From Saccharopolyspora indica (GTDB taxonomy: Bacteria > Actinomycetota > Actinomycetes > Mycobacteriales > Pseudonocardiaceae), in contig NZ_JAQGLB010000006.1 in the NCBI RefSeq assembly GCF_027853965.1, forward strand, positions 1 to 64,000: DNA of 64,000 nucleotides, in the 5' to 3' direction. Position 1 is the stretch's first letter; each line of letters starts with the position of its first letter. The position numbers and the translations under genes are program-made. Below, piece after piece: positions 42,448 through 51,053 of this stretch. The notes below the pieces were generated by a model. The model ran no database searches. It had not been told where the DNA came from and saw nothing but the letters and a program-made list of their open reading frames with translations.

Positions 42448-42963
42448 TCAGGAATCGAACCGCAGCGGAGTCAACTGATCGATGTCATAGCGCTTCCGAA
42501 GATCAGCCACCGCAGCATGATCCACCCCACCTGGTGCCTCCAGGATCTCCAGCAAATCCTCGAAGTACTGCTCGTGGTGCGACGGCGGCGACGACTGGAA
42601 GAACATCTTCGCCGGTTCGGGACCCGGATTGGCGAAAGCGTGCGGGCACCCCGGTGGCACGAACATCACGCTGCCCGGGCCCGCGCGGTAAACCCGGTCA
42701 CCGGCGTCGCTCTCCCAATCCCGCCAACCATCACCACTGCGCACCACCGGCTCGAACGCCAGCAGATCCAGCTCACCTTCCAGCACGTAGAACAACTCCT
42801 CGCTGCTGGCATGCACGTGCGCACCTACGTCGAACCCCGGCGGAACCACCACCTCGAAACTCGACGACGCCCGCGAGTGCGCCCCCGTCACCTTGAACGT
42901 CACCTCCTGCGCCCCGGTGACGATGCGCTTGCCCCGCCCCGGCGGGACCACCAAACCGGTCAC
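42448..42963 (-). CDS. Cupin protein, MomA-like
   Basis: A 171-residue single-domain cupin. Cupin motif 1 is seen in GFDVGAHVHASSEELFYVLEGELDLL with the His-x-His-xn-Glu metal ligands, and motif 2 in GSVMFVPPGCPHAFANPG. In Streptomyces, cupin monooxygenases (MomA type) next to the type III PKS oxidise tetrahydroxynaphthalene to flaviolin, so the same step is likely here. The GTG at 42963 has GGAGG eight bases upstream. It is the last gene of the pigment operon, 19 bases after the P450. Confidence 0.8.
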   Translation of the reverse strand: MTGLVVPPGRGKRIVTGAQEVTFKVTGAHSRASSSFEVVVPPGFDVGAHVHASSEELFYVLEGELDLLAFEPVVRSGDGWRDWESDAGDRVYRAGPGSVMFVPPGCPHAFANPGPEPAKMFFQSSPPSHHEQYFEDLLEILEAPGGVDHAAVADLRKRYDIDQLTPLRFDS

Positions 42964-42982
42964 TCGACACACCTCCGCCCGA

Positions 42983-44188
42983 TCACCACATCACCGGCAA
43001 CGCCACCGGTGTCCGGATCAGCACATCCCGCTGCCAGGCAACTTCCTGCGGCGCCACCGCCAACCGCAGGTCCGGCAACCGCGACAACAACACCTCCAAC
43101 AGCACCTGCGCCTCCATCCGAGCCAACAGCGGACCCACGCAGTAGTGCGGACCATGACCGAACGCCAGGTGCGGCACCTCCACCCGGTCGAGATCAATCC
43201 GCTCCGGATCCGGAAACACCGCTGGATCCCAGTTCGCCGTCACGTAGGAGACGTACACGACCTCACCGGCCCGGATCCGAACCCCCTGGATCTCCACGTC
43301 CTCCAGCGCAACCCGCGGCTGACCGATGCCCCGCTTGTGCGGGATGAAACGCAGCAATTCCTCCACAGCCCGAGGAATCAGCGCCCGGTCGGCCAGCAAG
43401 CGCTCCCGCAGCCGCACGTCCGTCAGCAGCACGTACACCATGCAGGAACTGTTGCAGCGAACCGCGTGCCACCCGTTCAACGCGATCAGAATCGCCGACC
43501 CGCCCAATTCCTCATCATCGAGCTCACCACGCTCACGCGCTTCGGCCAGCACCGACGCCAGATCATCACGCGGCTGCACCCGACGACGCTCGACCAGCTC
43601 GTGGATGTACTCGTACACCGCAGCCCGCACCTGATAAGCCCGATCGACCTCGCCCTGGTCCTGCGCCACCCGCATCAGCGTCGTCGCGCACTCGACCAAC
43701 CACGGCCGATCGGCCACCGGCACACCCAGCACCTCACCGATCATCGCCATCGGGAACGGCGACGTCACGTGCTCCACGAGATCTGCAGGCCGCCCCGCCG
43801 CCACCAACGCATCCACCCGCTCGGACACCACTTGCTCTGCGCGGCCGCGCAACAGCTCGACCGCGCGCGGTGCGAACGCCTTCGCCACCACCCGCCGAAT
43901 CCGCGCGTGCTCCGGCGGATCAGCGAAGCTCAACGCCCGATCCATCGGCAGGTAGTGCTTGGTCATCTTCGGAAATGGCCACCCCGCGACGGCCTTCCGG
44001 CTGAACCGCGGATCCGAGGTCACGAACTTGACGTCCTCGTACCTCGTCACCAACCACGCCTCGCCCTCGCCGAACCGCATCCGGATCCGGGCTACCGGCT
44101 CATCGCGCAGGAATTCGGCCAACTCCGGTTCGAACCCCAGCCCCGAGATGTTCGGTGGCTCGTACAACCGCGCCGGACAACCACTCAT
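42983..44188 (-). CDS. Cytochrome P450, CYP158-like
   Basis: A 401-residue P450. The haem-binding motif is FGHGPHYCVG near residue 350, ExxR is EELLRFIP preceded by AVE, and the meander is DPAVFPDPERIDLDR. The I helix reads IALNGWHAVRCNSS, so the usual AGxxT is NGWHA and the conserved threonine is alanine. The same replacement is known from CYP158A2, the biflaviolin synthase that couples flaviolin units. With the RppA gene directly upstream (TGATG overlap) this makes flaviolin dimerisation its probable role. Confidence 0.92.
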   Translation of the reverse strand: MSGCPARLYEPPNISGLGFEPELAEFLRDEPVARIRMRFGEGEAWLVTRYEDVKFVTSDPRFSRKAVAGWPFPKMTKHYLPMDRALSFADPPEHARIRRVVAKAFAPRAVELLRGRAEQVVSERVDALVAAGRPADLVEHVTSPFPMAMIGEVLGVPVADRPWLVECATTLMRVAQDQGEVDRAYQVRAAVYEYIHELVERRRVQPRDDLASVLAEARERGELDDEELGGSAILIALNGWHAVRCNSSCMVYVLLTDVRLRERLLADRALIPRAVEELLRFIPHKRGIGQPRVALEDVEIQGVRIRAGEVVYVSYVTANWDPAVFPDPERIDLDRVEVPHLAFGHGPHYCVGPLLARMEAQVLLEVLLSRLPDLRLAVAPQEVAWQRDVLIRTPVALPVMW

Positions 44189-45306
44189 CAACGACCTCCT
44201 GCCGCTCGCGCTGCCACCGGCTCGGCACGAGGCCAGGGGACCGCCGCCTCCGGGAGCCAGCTGCCCACAGCCATCTCCGCACTGATGCCCGGCCCGAAAC
44301 CGGCGATCAATCCACGCGCCCCAGCCGACAGCGCGTTCTCGCCGAACATCCGCGACAACGCGTCCAGCACCACCGCGCTGGCGATGTTGCCGCACTCGGT
44401 CAGCGTCGCCCGGCTGAACCGGAACGCCTCCGCGGGCACCCCCAGGAACCTGGAGAGATCGTCGAGGATCCGCGGCCCACCGGCGTGGATGATGTAGAAG
44501 TCCAGCGCCGCGGCGTCCCACCCGTGCACCTCCGCCAACGCGCGCAGCGCCGGCGCCAACGGCCCCATCGTCGTGGGCACCCGCTTGTCCAACCGGAAGT
44601 GGAACCCGGTGGCCTTGACCTGGTAGGAGATCCAGCCGCAGGTGTCCGGGATCAGCGAGGCCGCATTGCGCTCCAGCAGCACTCCGCTGCCGCCAGCGCC
44701 CCGCACGACCGCCGCGGCCACCGCATCCCCGAACAACCCGTTGGACAGCAGCGAACCGATGTCGTGGTCGGTGGGCTGGTAGCACAGCGAGCAGAACTCG
44801 CAGGCGATGATCAGCGCGTTCAGCTCCGGGTAAGCGGTGCAGAAGTCGTGCGCCCGGTTGATCGCAGCACCTCCGGCCGCGCACCCGAGCTGGGCGATGG
44901 GCAGCTGCCGGGTGTCCGGGCGGAATCCCATCGAGTTGATCAGCCACGAGGTCATCGACGGCATCATGAAACCGGTGCAGGAAACGAACACGAGCAGATC
45001 GATGTCGTCGGCCTGCAGACCGGCGTTGTCCAGGGCCTGCGCGGCCACCTCGGGTACGCGCTGTTTGGCCTGCTCCTCGAAGATCCGGTTCCGGACCTCG
45101 AATCCAGGATGCTCCAGCGTTTCGCCGATCGGCCGGATCAGGTGCCGCTTGCGCACCCCGGTGTTGCTGATCAACCTCAGCACGAGCGGAAGCTGCGGAT
45201 GACCGGCGTGGATCCTCTCGGCGAGTTCAAGGGTCTCCTCAACGGTGATGACGTGTTCGGGGACCGCGACCGCCGGTCGGCACAGGATTGCCACCACAAC
45301 CTCCAT
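44188..45306 (-). CDS. rppA: Type III polyketide synthase (THN synthase, RppA)
   Basis: A 372-residue chalcone-synthase-type enzyme. The catalytic cysteine lies in QLGCAAGGAAINRAHDF near residue 140, the histidine in IIHAGGPRIL near 271 and the asparagine in ECGNIAS near 304; FVSCTGFMMP and GFGPGISAE are also typical. RppA condenses five malonyl-CoA units into 1,3,6,8-tetrahydroxynaphthalene, which oxidises to flaviolin pigments. It heads an operon with the P450 and cupin genes. ATG 45306 is the start. A 1.3-kb stretch without genes lies upstream. Confidence 0.95.
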   Translation of the reverse strand: MEVVVAILCRPAVAVPEHVITVEETLELAERIHAGHPQLPLVLRLISNTGVRKRHLIRPIGETLEHPGFEVRNRIFEEQAKQRVPEVAAQALDNAGLQADDIDLLVFVSCTGFMMPSMTSWLINSMGFRPDTRQLPIAQLGCAAGGAAINRAHDFCTAYPELNALIIACEFCSLCYQPTDHDIGSLLSNGLFGDAVAAAVVRGAGGSGVLLERNAASLIPDTCGWISYQVKATGFHFRLDKRVPTTMGPLAPALRALAEVHGWDAAALDFYIIHAGGPRILDDLSRFLGVPAEAFRFSRATLTECGNIASAVVLDALSRMFGENALSAGARGLIAGFGPGISAEMAVGSWLPEAAVPWPRAEPVAARAAGGR

Positions 45307-45671
45307 CGGTATGGACGAACGGGACTCCCTGCAGCGGAGGAAACATGCTTCTCATCATCTGGCGCTCGATTGGTCCCTGCGACCGGGATGAGCAGTGTTA
45401 GCCCAGCAAAACCACTGATGGGAGGACACCCGCATACCAGGTCGCACCAGGGGAGAGGCGCCCGCACTGCGCACCAGAGGAGGGTGCGAGCCGTGCTCGT
45501 CCGACTGGTTCTGAACACTTCATGAACCCGTTGCGCGTACGTGCGGCCGTCAGACGTGCCCGCCGCACGCAGGAAGGCCCTGAGACGCACATGTGGGATG
45601 GCTCAGCTCGATTGAGAACGGACAGCAGCACCAGAGGAGAAGTGGGGCACCGCCGTTCCGATTGACTTAAC

Positions 45672-45685
45672 ATAATGTACATTAT
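45672..45685. promoter_or_regulatory. Palindrome ATAAT-GTAC-ATTAT
   Basis: A perfect 14-bp palindrome in an AT-rich patch, five bases downstream of a TTGACT (45662). It shares the core ATAAT-N4-ATTAT with the longer repeat at 46274 and is likely a dimeric regulator site. Confidence 0.55.
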
Positions 45686-45978
45686 CGGCGTTACGGCGAC
45701 CTGCGGAGATGGCCTCCGGAAGGGCTTTTCGGCGACGCTGACCGATGTAACGCACATGCGGCTGGCGACCCGTCGGCGGTCGTTGTGCGCAACGGTTCGT
45801 CGCGGTGGGCCGCCGTCGGTTCTCGCGAGCGCCTGCGGCCCGCCGGCTGGCAGCGCTCAGGTGCGGCCCGCACGCAGGCGAAGTCGCACCTGAGCATCCG
45901 ACACCTGGCGACCCCCTGGGTGCTGGGTTGCCCTTGCTGGCACGGCATTTCGGCGTCACCGTCCATCCAGCTATTAAC

Positions 45979-45989
45979 GTCACAGTGAC
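45979..45989. promoter_or_regulatory. Short palindrome GTCAC-A-GTGAC
   Basis: An 11-base palindrome preceded by TTAAC. It is short enough to be chance, but lies in the same gene-free region as the other palindromes. Confidence 0.25.
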
Positions 45990-46273
45990 AAAACAGGGTT
46001 GATGGATCTGGACGTCCACCTGCGACAACGAGCAGGATCCGAGCCGGGTCCAGCTCGTCAGTTCATGATCAACGGGCTCTGGGCGACGGCTCGGTTCGAT
46101 GATCGGCGATCCACGCGCTGTGGGCTGCCATCGGTCGACTCGGCATGCTTCTCGGCGCGGTGGACGTACTTCGCGGGACCAGTGGATGTGCGCTTGAGCG
46201 CAGAGGCGGTTGATCAACACAGGTGGGGCGCACCTCGATCCCCCGGGACGCACCCTCTCCACCCGGAAACCAC

Positions 46274-46317
46274 TTCTCCATTTGATGGATAATCAACATT
46301 ATCCATCAAATGGAGAA
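46274..46317. repeat. Perfect 20-bp inverted repeat, core ATAAT-CAAC-ATTAT
   Basis: Two arms of exactly 20 bases, with a four-base loop CAAC, form a 44-base perfect inverted repeat at 46274-46293 and 46298-46317. It is AT-rich in a high-GC region. There is no T-run, so a terminator is doubtful. A protein-binding site, an RNA hairpin or a remnant of a small mobile element are possible. Confidence 0.75.
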
Positions 46318-46583
46318 AGTTCCATCGAAGAGCTGGCTTGCTGCATCCGACCGTTCGCTGTCACGCACCCCGGCGGTTCGAGACCGCACCTTTCGTTCAC
46401 CGAACTCGGTACCACTCCGGACCGGCTGAACGTTCCACAGCCGCCGCTGCTGGCTGACTATCGCAGTGATTCGTCCAGTTCCGCAGCAGTTCCCCTACCC
46501 TGCCGCGGCCGCCTGGCGCGTTCGAGTAGCGCATCAGGACGTTCAACGCAGTGCCCTCCTCCCCTCGCCTGGCCGCGGTCGTT

Positions 46584-46967
46584 TCAGCCGGTGAAGCGGT
46601 GGCGGGCTTTCTCGATGTGGTCGAGGTGTTCGTGGGTCCAGCCGCAGATGGCGTCGACCGTGGTGCGCAGGGCGCGGCCGGGTTCGGTGAGGGTGTAGTC
46701 GACGCGCGGCGGGACGGTGGGGTGCACGGTTCGTTCGAGCAGGCCGTTGCGCTCCAGCATGCGCAGGTTCTGGGTGAGCATCTTGTGGCTGATGCCTTCG
46801 ACTTCGCTGCGCAGTTCGCTGAAGCGGCGGGTGTCCTCGCCGAGGGCTTCGATGATCAGCAGCGCCCACTTGTTGGCGACGTCGGAGAAGATCTCCCTGG
46901 CCAGGGAGTCGGCGCGCCGCAGGTCGGCGTCTTCGGGCAGGCCTGCGAGCTGGTGCTTGGTCACCAT
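46584..46967 (-). CDS. HxlR-family regulator
   Basis: A 127-residue winged-helix regulator of the HxlR type: FSDVANKWALLIIEALGEDTRRFSELRSEVEGISHKMLTQNLRMLERNGLLERTVHPTVPPRVDYTLTEPGRALRTTVDAICGWTHEH. It has no cysteine near the N terminus, so redox sensing of the YodB type is not expected. It is divergent from the RidA-like gene at 47068 and may regulate it. Confidence 0.93.
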   Translation of the reverse strand: MVTKHQLAGLPEDADLRRADSLAREIFSDVANKWALLIIEALGEDTRRFSELRSEVEGISHKMLTQNLRMLERNGLLERTVHPTVPPRVDYTLTEPGRALRTTVDAICGWTHEHLDHIEKARHRFTG

Positions 46968-47067
46968 CGGGTTCCTCTGTTTCGGAAAAGTGCGTTCTTC
47001 CAGGTCGGCTCACACTCTCCTACGGTTTCCGAGTAACCACAAGAGAGCACGGAAGAAGGTGGGCCTG

Positions 47068-47466
47068 GTGGCCATCGATGTCTACGACCACGACGTGCCG
47101 GCGGAGGGCGCGTTCGGCTACTCGCAGGCGATCAGGTCCGGTGAGCTGATCCACGTCTCCGGGCAGCTGTCGCTGGACGAGACCGGCGAGTTCGTCCACG
47201 CCGACGACTTCGGCGCTCAGCTGGAGCGGACGTACCGCAACGCGGACCGCGTTCTGGCGCACTACGGCGTCACCCGCGACCAGGTCGTCTCGCAGACGGT
47301 GTACGTGGTGGGCCTGCAGCGCCACGCCGCGGCGGTGGCGGAGGGCAATCTGGCGTACTTCGGTGCGCACCGGCCGGTGAGCACGGTCGTGGGCATCGCG
47401 GAGCTGACCTTCCCGGGTCAGGTCGTCGAGATCGCCTTCGTCGTCGACACCGGGCTGCCCGCCTGA
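47068..47466 (+). CDS. RidA/YjgF family protein
   Basis: A 132-residue RidA-fold protein: FGYSQAIRSGELIHVSGQLSLDETGEFVHADDFGAQLERTYRNADRVLAHYG and PVSTVVGIAELTFPGQVVEIAFV. As in the other RidA-like protein of the window, the arginine of the PARS motif is missing (RPVSTVVG). The GTG at 47068 has GAAGG eight bases upstream. It is divergent from the HxlR regulator. Confidence 0.88.
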   Translation: MAIDVYDHDVPAEGAFGYSQAIRSGELIHVSGQLSLDETGEFVHADDFGAQLERTYRNADRVLAHYGVTRDQVVSQTVYVVGLQRHAAAVAEGNLAYFGAHRPVSTVVGIAELTFPGQVVEIAFVVDTGLPA

Positions 47467-47469
47467 TCC

Positions 47470-47507
47470 GGCGCCCCTGAGTCCGCCGAACCGGGCTCAG
47501 GGGCGCC
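47470..47507. terminator. Bidirectional terminator
   Basis: A perfect 12-bp stem GGCGCCCCTGAG/CTCAGGGGCGCC with a 14-base loop lies between the convergent RidA (stop 47466) and DUF6221 (stop 47497) genes; the downstream arm includes the DUF6221 C-terminal codons. Confidence 0.75.
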
Positions 47508-47805
47508 AGCGGGACGCGTAGCCGGGGCGGTCGGTGTAGGGCAGGCCGAGCAGGGCCCGGGTGGGGCAGCCTCGTTCGTCCTCGGGCGGGTAGCTCTCCC
47601 CCAATTCGTCGCAGGGGCCTTCGCCGGTGCCGCAGCGCTGGTGGGTGGTGAGCAGGCGGGTTTTGAGCTCGTACTCGCGGAAGCCGCGGATGGGGGTGAT
47701 CAGGCAGGTGTGGTGGGTGCCGGTTTCGGCGTCCTGCCTGGCTCGGCGCAGCAGTTCGAGGTCGATGTCGAGCTGGCGGTGCAGGAACTGGGCGAACCGG
47801 TCCAT
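47497..47805 (-). CDS. DUF6221-like protein
   Basis: A 102-residue protein that begins MDRFAQFLHRQLDIDLELLRRARQDAETGTHHTC and ends LLGLPYTDRPGYASRWRP, which matches the start and the L-PY-DHPGY-W end of DUF6221 proteins. In between are a GFREYELKTRLL helix and two cysteines. These actinobacterial proteins are often near mobile or phage-derived genes, and their function is unknown. ATG 47805 follows AGGAGTG. Confidence 0.7.
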   Translation of the reverse strand: MDRFAQFLHRQLDIDLELLRRARQDAETGTHHTCLITPIRGFREYELKTRLLTTHQRCGTGEGPCDELGESYPPEDERGCPTRALLGLPYTDRPGYASRWRP

Positions 47806-48012
47806 CTGTCGCACTCCTGGTGTCCGCTGTGGTGGTCGGTCACAGGCAGGGACACGGTGGCGGCTCGGTGATGACGTCGTTCGACGGGTGATCTTGCCGG
47901 ATTGTGGATGGTTGTCGGATTGGTGGCGGGTTGTCGCCAAGAATTCCCGTGCGCGGGTGGTGCTTCTTAGGGTCGGCGCGGATCTGGTCGTTCGGACGTG
48001 CGGGAGTTCGGC

Positions 48013-49116
48013 ATGGTGTTGCGCGGTGTTCAGGTGGCCCGGCGGGTGTTGCTGGCCGGTGGGTTGGCGGCCACGGCGGTGGGCGTTTCGGGGATTCCGG
48101 TGTGGGCGTCGTCGTCGCGGCGGGCGGCGCCGGAGATCGCCTCGACGTCGGATTGGCAGGCGCGGGAGCCGAGTTCTCCGGTGCAGGTGCTCGACGTGAA
48201 GCCGGTGAAGATCGTGGTGCACCACACCGCGACGCCCAACAGCGAGGACACCTCGCAGGAGCACGCGATGGAGCTGGCGCGCCAGATCCAGGACTTCCAC
48301 ATGGATTCCAACGGGTGGATCGACACCGGGCAGAACTTCACCAATTCCCGGGGCGGCTGGTTGCTGGAGGGCAGGCACAAGAGCTTGTCGGTGCTGACCG
48401 CTGGCGAGCAGCACGTGCTGGGTGCGCATGCCGGTGAGCAGAACTCGGAGTCGCTGGGGATCGAGAACGAGGGCACCTACATCGATGCGAAGGTGCCGGA
48501 TGCGTTGTGGGATTCGCTGGTGGAGTTGTGCGCGTACATGGTGGCGCAGTACGGGATCGAGCCGGGTGAGATCTACGGGCACCGGGACTTCATGGCCACC
48601 GAGTGCCCGGGTGATGTGCTTTACGCGCGATTACCGGAGTTGCGGGAGGCGGTGGGTGCTGCCGCGGGCAAGGTGGTGGCGCAGCCGGTGGTGTGGCCGT
48701 TGCTGCGGGCGGGTTCGGCTGGTCCGCGGGTGAGCGCGTTGCAGCTGTTGTTGCGGGCACGGGGTGAGTCGGTGCCGGTGGATGGCGTGTTCGGCGGGCG
48801 GACGCAGGAGGTGGCGGGCCGGCTGGCCGGTGAGCTCGGTGCCACGGGCGCGGAGTGCTCGGGGACTCGGGTGGCCGAGCCGGGGTTGTTCGGTGGTCGT
48901 GGTTGGGATGGTCTGGTTCCGGTGGTGGGTGGTGGTGCTTCGGGTGATGTGGTGCGTGCGGTGCAGACGTTGCTGATCTCCGGTGGCCGGTACGTGGCCG
49001 CGGATGCGCGGTTCTCCGACCGGATGGTGTCGGTGGTGCGGGAGTTCCAGGCCTCGGCTGGGCTGGCGGTGACCGGTGTGGTCGATCGGGCGACGTGGCA
49101 GCGGTTGCTGGCGTGA
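48013..49116 (+). CDS. Exported N-acetylmuramoyl-L-alanine amidase with peptidoglycan-binding repeats
   Basis: A 367-residue cell-wall hydrolase. The leader VARRVLLAGGLAATAVGVSGIPVWASS has a twin-arginine-like start. Residues about 65-215 form an Amidase_2 (PGRP) domain with the zinc histidines in IVVHHTATPN and the segment IEPGEIYGHRDFMATECPGDVLYARLPEL. Two peptidoglycan-binding type units follow (GPRVSALQLLLRARGESVPVDGVFG and DVVRAVQTLLISGGRYVAADARFSDRMVSVVREFQASAGLAVTGVVDRATWQRLL). It cleaves the amide between MurNAc and L-Ala. The ATG at 48013 has GGGAG seven bases upstream; GTG 47998 is an alternative. Confidence 0.92.
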   Translation: MVLRGVQVARRVLLAGGLAATAVGVSGIPVWASSSRRAAPEIASTSDWQAREPSSPVQVLDVKPVKIVVHHTATPNSEDTSQEHAMELARQIQDFHMDSNGWIDTGQNFTNSRGGWLLEGRHKSLSVLTAGEQHVLGAHAGEQNSESLGIENEGTYIDAKVPDALWDSLVELCAYMVAQYGIEPGEIYGHRDFMATECPGDVLYARLPELREAVGAAAGKVVAQPVVWPLLRAGSAGPRVSALQLLLRARGESVPVDGVFGGRTQEVAGRLAGELGATGAECSGTRVAEPGLFGGRGWDGLVPVVGGGASGDVVRAVQTLLISGGRYVAADARFSDRMVSVVREFQASAGLAVTGVVDRATWQRLLA

Positions 49117-49137
49117 TCGAGCGATGAGGAACGTTGC

Positions 49138-49168
49138 AGTGCTCCCCGGCGGCCAGCTGGGGAGCACT
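49138..49168 (+). terminator. Terminator of the amidase gene
   Basis: A 10-bp perfect stem AGTGCTCCCC/GGGGAGCACT with an 11-base loop lies 22 bases after the amidase stop, followed by CGCTCTGTCTC. Confidence 0.8.
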
Positions 49169-49251
49169 CGCTCTGTCTCAGGCGCGGGGTTGAGTCTGGT
49201 GAGCTCTTGTGATCGAACGGCCTGTATTCGACGTGATGGGCCGGGGTGCAG

Positions 49252-50730
49252 TCACTGATCGTGGTCGCCGGGGGCGTAGCGGTTCCAGTTGCCTCCGGCC
49301 TCGACCAGGACGCGGGTGGTGTGCTTGTCGTGGAAGCCGAGCATCCGGGCGACGACCGGAGCTGGGGCTTGCAGGACGAGTTGACGAAGCGCGGAGGTGC
49401 GCCCGGCCTGGACGGGAATTCCGTGGCGGTGCAGGGCTTCGCCGAGGCTGCGGTGCTGTAGCGGCTGGCCTGCGCGTCGGCCTGGGAACAGCCAGGTGGA
49501 TTCCTTGTTCGGCCCGGAGAACGCGGCGCGTTCGGCCAGCAGCGCGCGGAGAATGCCGGCCAACGGACCGGGTGCGGGCGTGGGCGGGTCGCCGATGCGG
49601 AGAAGCACCTCGTTGTCGCTGGTGATCACGTCGTGGATGGTCATCTGGACGACGCGGCTGAGCGGCTGGGCATAGAGCAGCACGAGCAGTCCAGCGGTGC
49701 GTTCCCGCAGCGGGATCGTCTGGTCGGCGATGAGTCGGCGAATCAGCGCGAGTCGCTGATGCTGGGCCATCGGTGTGGGGTTGGTCGTCGTCTTCCAAGC
49801 CCAGGTCAGCTTGGGCATCGCCCCGGAGCGCATGGCCCAGCGCAGGAACGCCTGCGCTGGCCGGCGGGTCGCGTAGTGCTCGGAGTGCCAGGCGTCCAGG
49901 GCGGCCTGCGTGCAGTGTTCGAGGCTGATGTCGTGGTCGGCCAGCCAGGCCAGGAAGTCGGCGGCGCGGTTGATTCGCTGGCGGGATTCGTTAGTGGTCG
50001 TGGAGCGAAGAGGTCCGTCATCGGCTTTCCGCCGCAACCGCCGTAGCTCGTTCCAGGTGGCGAAGCGGTGGACGAGCTGGGCGTGTTCGGGAGGTTCGAT
50101 GTCGGCCAGGCGCCCGGCGAGCCAGCGCTCGAACAGCATGAGCTGCTTGTCCAGGCGCGGCAGGACACCGTGGTGCATCAGCAGTTCCCGGACGAAGGAG
50201 ACGACCCGCCAGTCCGGATGCGCTGCCAGTGCGGCGTGGGTGAGGGGAAGTTCGCCGCGGGCCAGCGCTGAGAGCAGGGCTGACCCGCGGGAGGTAGCGA
50301 GCCAGGACAGTTCTCGTTTCGGTGCGGTGGTGGCCAAAACGCCGTCGAGCAGCGGAACGAGGTCAGGGTGAACGTGCCCGGTGCCGTCATCCAGGGCCTG
50401 GGTGAGTTTGTCGGCGAGGGTGCAGCGCTCGCAGAGACGCCCGCCGAGCAGGCAGCCCTCAAACCCGCAGCGGTCGCAGAAGAAGTCGCGGGTGATGGCC
50501 GCGCAGTCACGGCAGACCGGGACATCCTGACCTGCTTGTCGGCGGCCCGGTAGCAGGCGGTGGGTGCCGCAGTCGGGGCAGGAACCCCAGGTGTGGACGG
50601 CGTGATCGAAGCAGGTTCGGCAGATCGGGCCTTCCCAGTTCGCGGCCTTGGCCGCCCGCCGTCCGCAGCGTGCGCAGTCCCGGAGGTGCCAGCGCTCGAA
50701 CTGTTCCCTGGTCGTGTAGGACGGGCTCAT
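49252..50730 (-). CDS. Zinc-ribbon recombinase-like protein
   Basis: A 492-residue protein. The N terminus has three paired-cysteine ribbons (CARCGRRAAKAANWEGPICRTC, CPDCGTHRLLP...CRDC, CDRCGFEGCLLGGRLCERC), typical of DNA-binding zinc fingers. The C terminus resembles a tyrosine recombinase: LLVLLYAQPLSRVVQMTIHDVI with the first arginine, GRTSALRQLVLQAPAPVVARMLGFHDKHTTR, and WNRYAPG with a possible tyrosine. The His of HxxR appears to be replaced (SALR), so it may be a partner without full catalysis. Its ATG overlaps the XRE stop (TGATG). Confidence 0.78.
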   Translation of the reverse strand: MSPSYTTREQFERWHLRDCARCGRRAAKAANWEGPICRTCFDHAVHTWGSCPDCGTHRLLPGRRQAGQDVPVCRDCAAITRDFFCDRCGFEGCLLGGRLCERCTLADKLTQALDDGTGHVHPDLVPLLDGVLATTAPKRELSWLATSRGSALLSALARGELPLTHAALAAHPDWRVVSFVRELLMHHGVLPRLDKQLMLFERWLAGRLADIEPPEHAQLVHRFATWNELRRLRRKADDGPLRSTTTNESRQRINRAADFLAWLADHDISLEHCTQAALDAWHSEHYATRRPAQAFLRWAMRSGAMPKLTWAWKTTTNPTPMAQHQRLALIRRLIADQTIPLRERTAGLLVLLYAQPLSRVVQMTIHDVITSDNEVLLRIGDPPTPAPGPLAGILRALLAERAAFSGPNKESTWLFPGRRAGQPLQHRSLGEALHRHGIPVQAGRTSALRQLVLQAPAPVVARMLGFHDKHTTRVLVEAGGNWNRYAPGDHDQ

Positions 50731-51053
50731 CACCGGGGGCGCAGGCGGGCGCGCTTGGGGGTGATCGCCGCCGGGTCGATCACGGCGTCGTCGGTGGCTG
50801 TCTTGCGGCCGGTGGCGTTCTCGGCCTTGGTCGCGATCAGCTCTGCCGGGGTGCATTCGAAGATGTCGCAGAGCGCGGCGAGCACGGCCAGCGACAACCG
50901 TTCCGGCGTGCCGGTGGCCAGCCGGTGCACCTGCGATACCGACAGCTCGATGCCTCGTTCGCGCAGGAGGGGAACGAGTTCGGTGGTGGAGAACATGCCG
51001 TGCCCGGCCATGAGTTCCCGCAGCCGCCATTGGTAGCTGACCTGGCGTTTCAT
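50730..51053 (-). CDS. Small XRE-family regulator
   Basis: A 107-residue protein with a Cro/C1-type helix-turn-helix: YQWRLRELMAGHGMFSTTELVPLLRERGIELSVSQVHRLATGTPERLSLAVLAALCDIFECTPAELI (residues 6-72). A basic tail ends in PKRARLRPR. It is coupled on both sides (ATGA with the recombinase, TGATG with the zinc-ribbon gene) and probably controls expression or directionality of the element. The inverted repeat at 52191 is a candidate target. Confidence 0.88.
   Translation of the reverse strand: MKRQVSYQWRLRELMAGHGMFSTTELVPLLRERGIELSVSQVHRLATGTPERLSLAVLAALCDIFECTPAELIATKAENATGRKTATDDAVIDPAAITPKRARLRPR

Larger units (their letters stand above)
45307..46583. other. Gene-free 1.3-kb region upstream of rppA
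   Basis: No frame here has a family match, a plausible start with ribosome site or consistent codon use. The stretch holds three palindromes (listed separately) and is locally AT-richer than its surroundings. It should contain the rppA promoter. The remaining sequence may be decayed intergenic DNA or an unrecognised RNA. Confidence 0.6.

Noticed and set aside
45398..45757. A 119-codon minus-strand frame in the gene-free region upstream of rppA
   Set aside because: There is no ribosome site, no protein-like regularity and it crosses a palindrome; I treat the region as non-coding.
45999..46292. A 97-codon plus-strand frame before the 20-bp inverted repeat
   Set aside because: Composition is not protein-like and no start signal is visible.
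46365..46400. GGTTCGAGACC resembling a tRNA T-loop
   Set aside because: No acceptor, D or anticodon stems can be paired around it.
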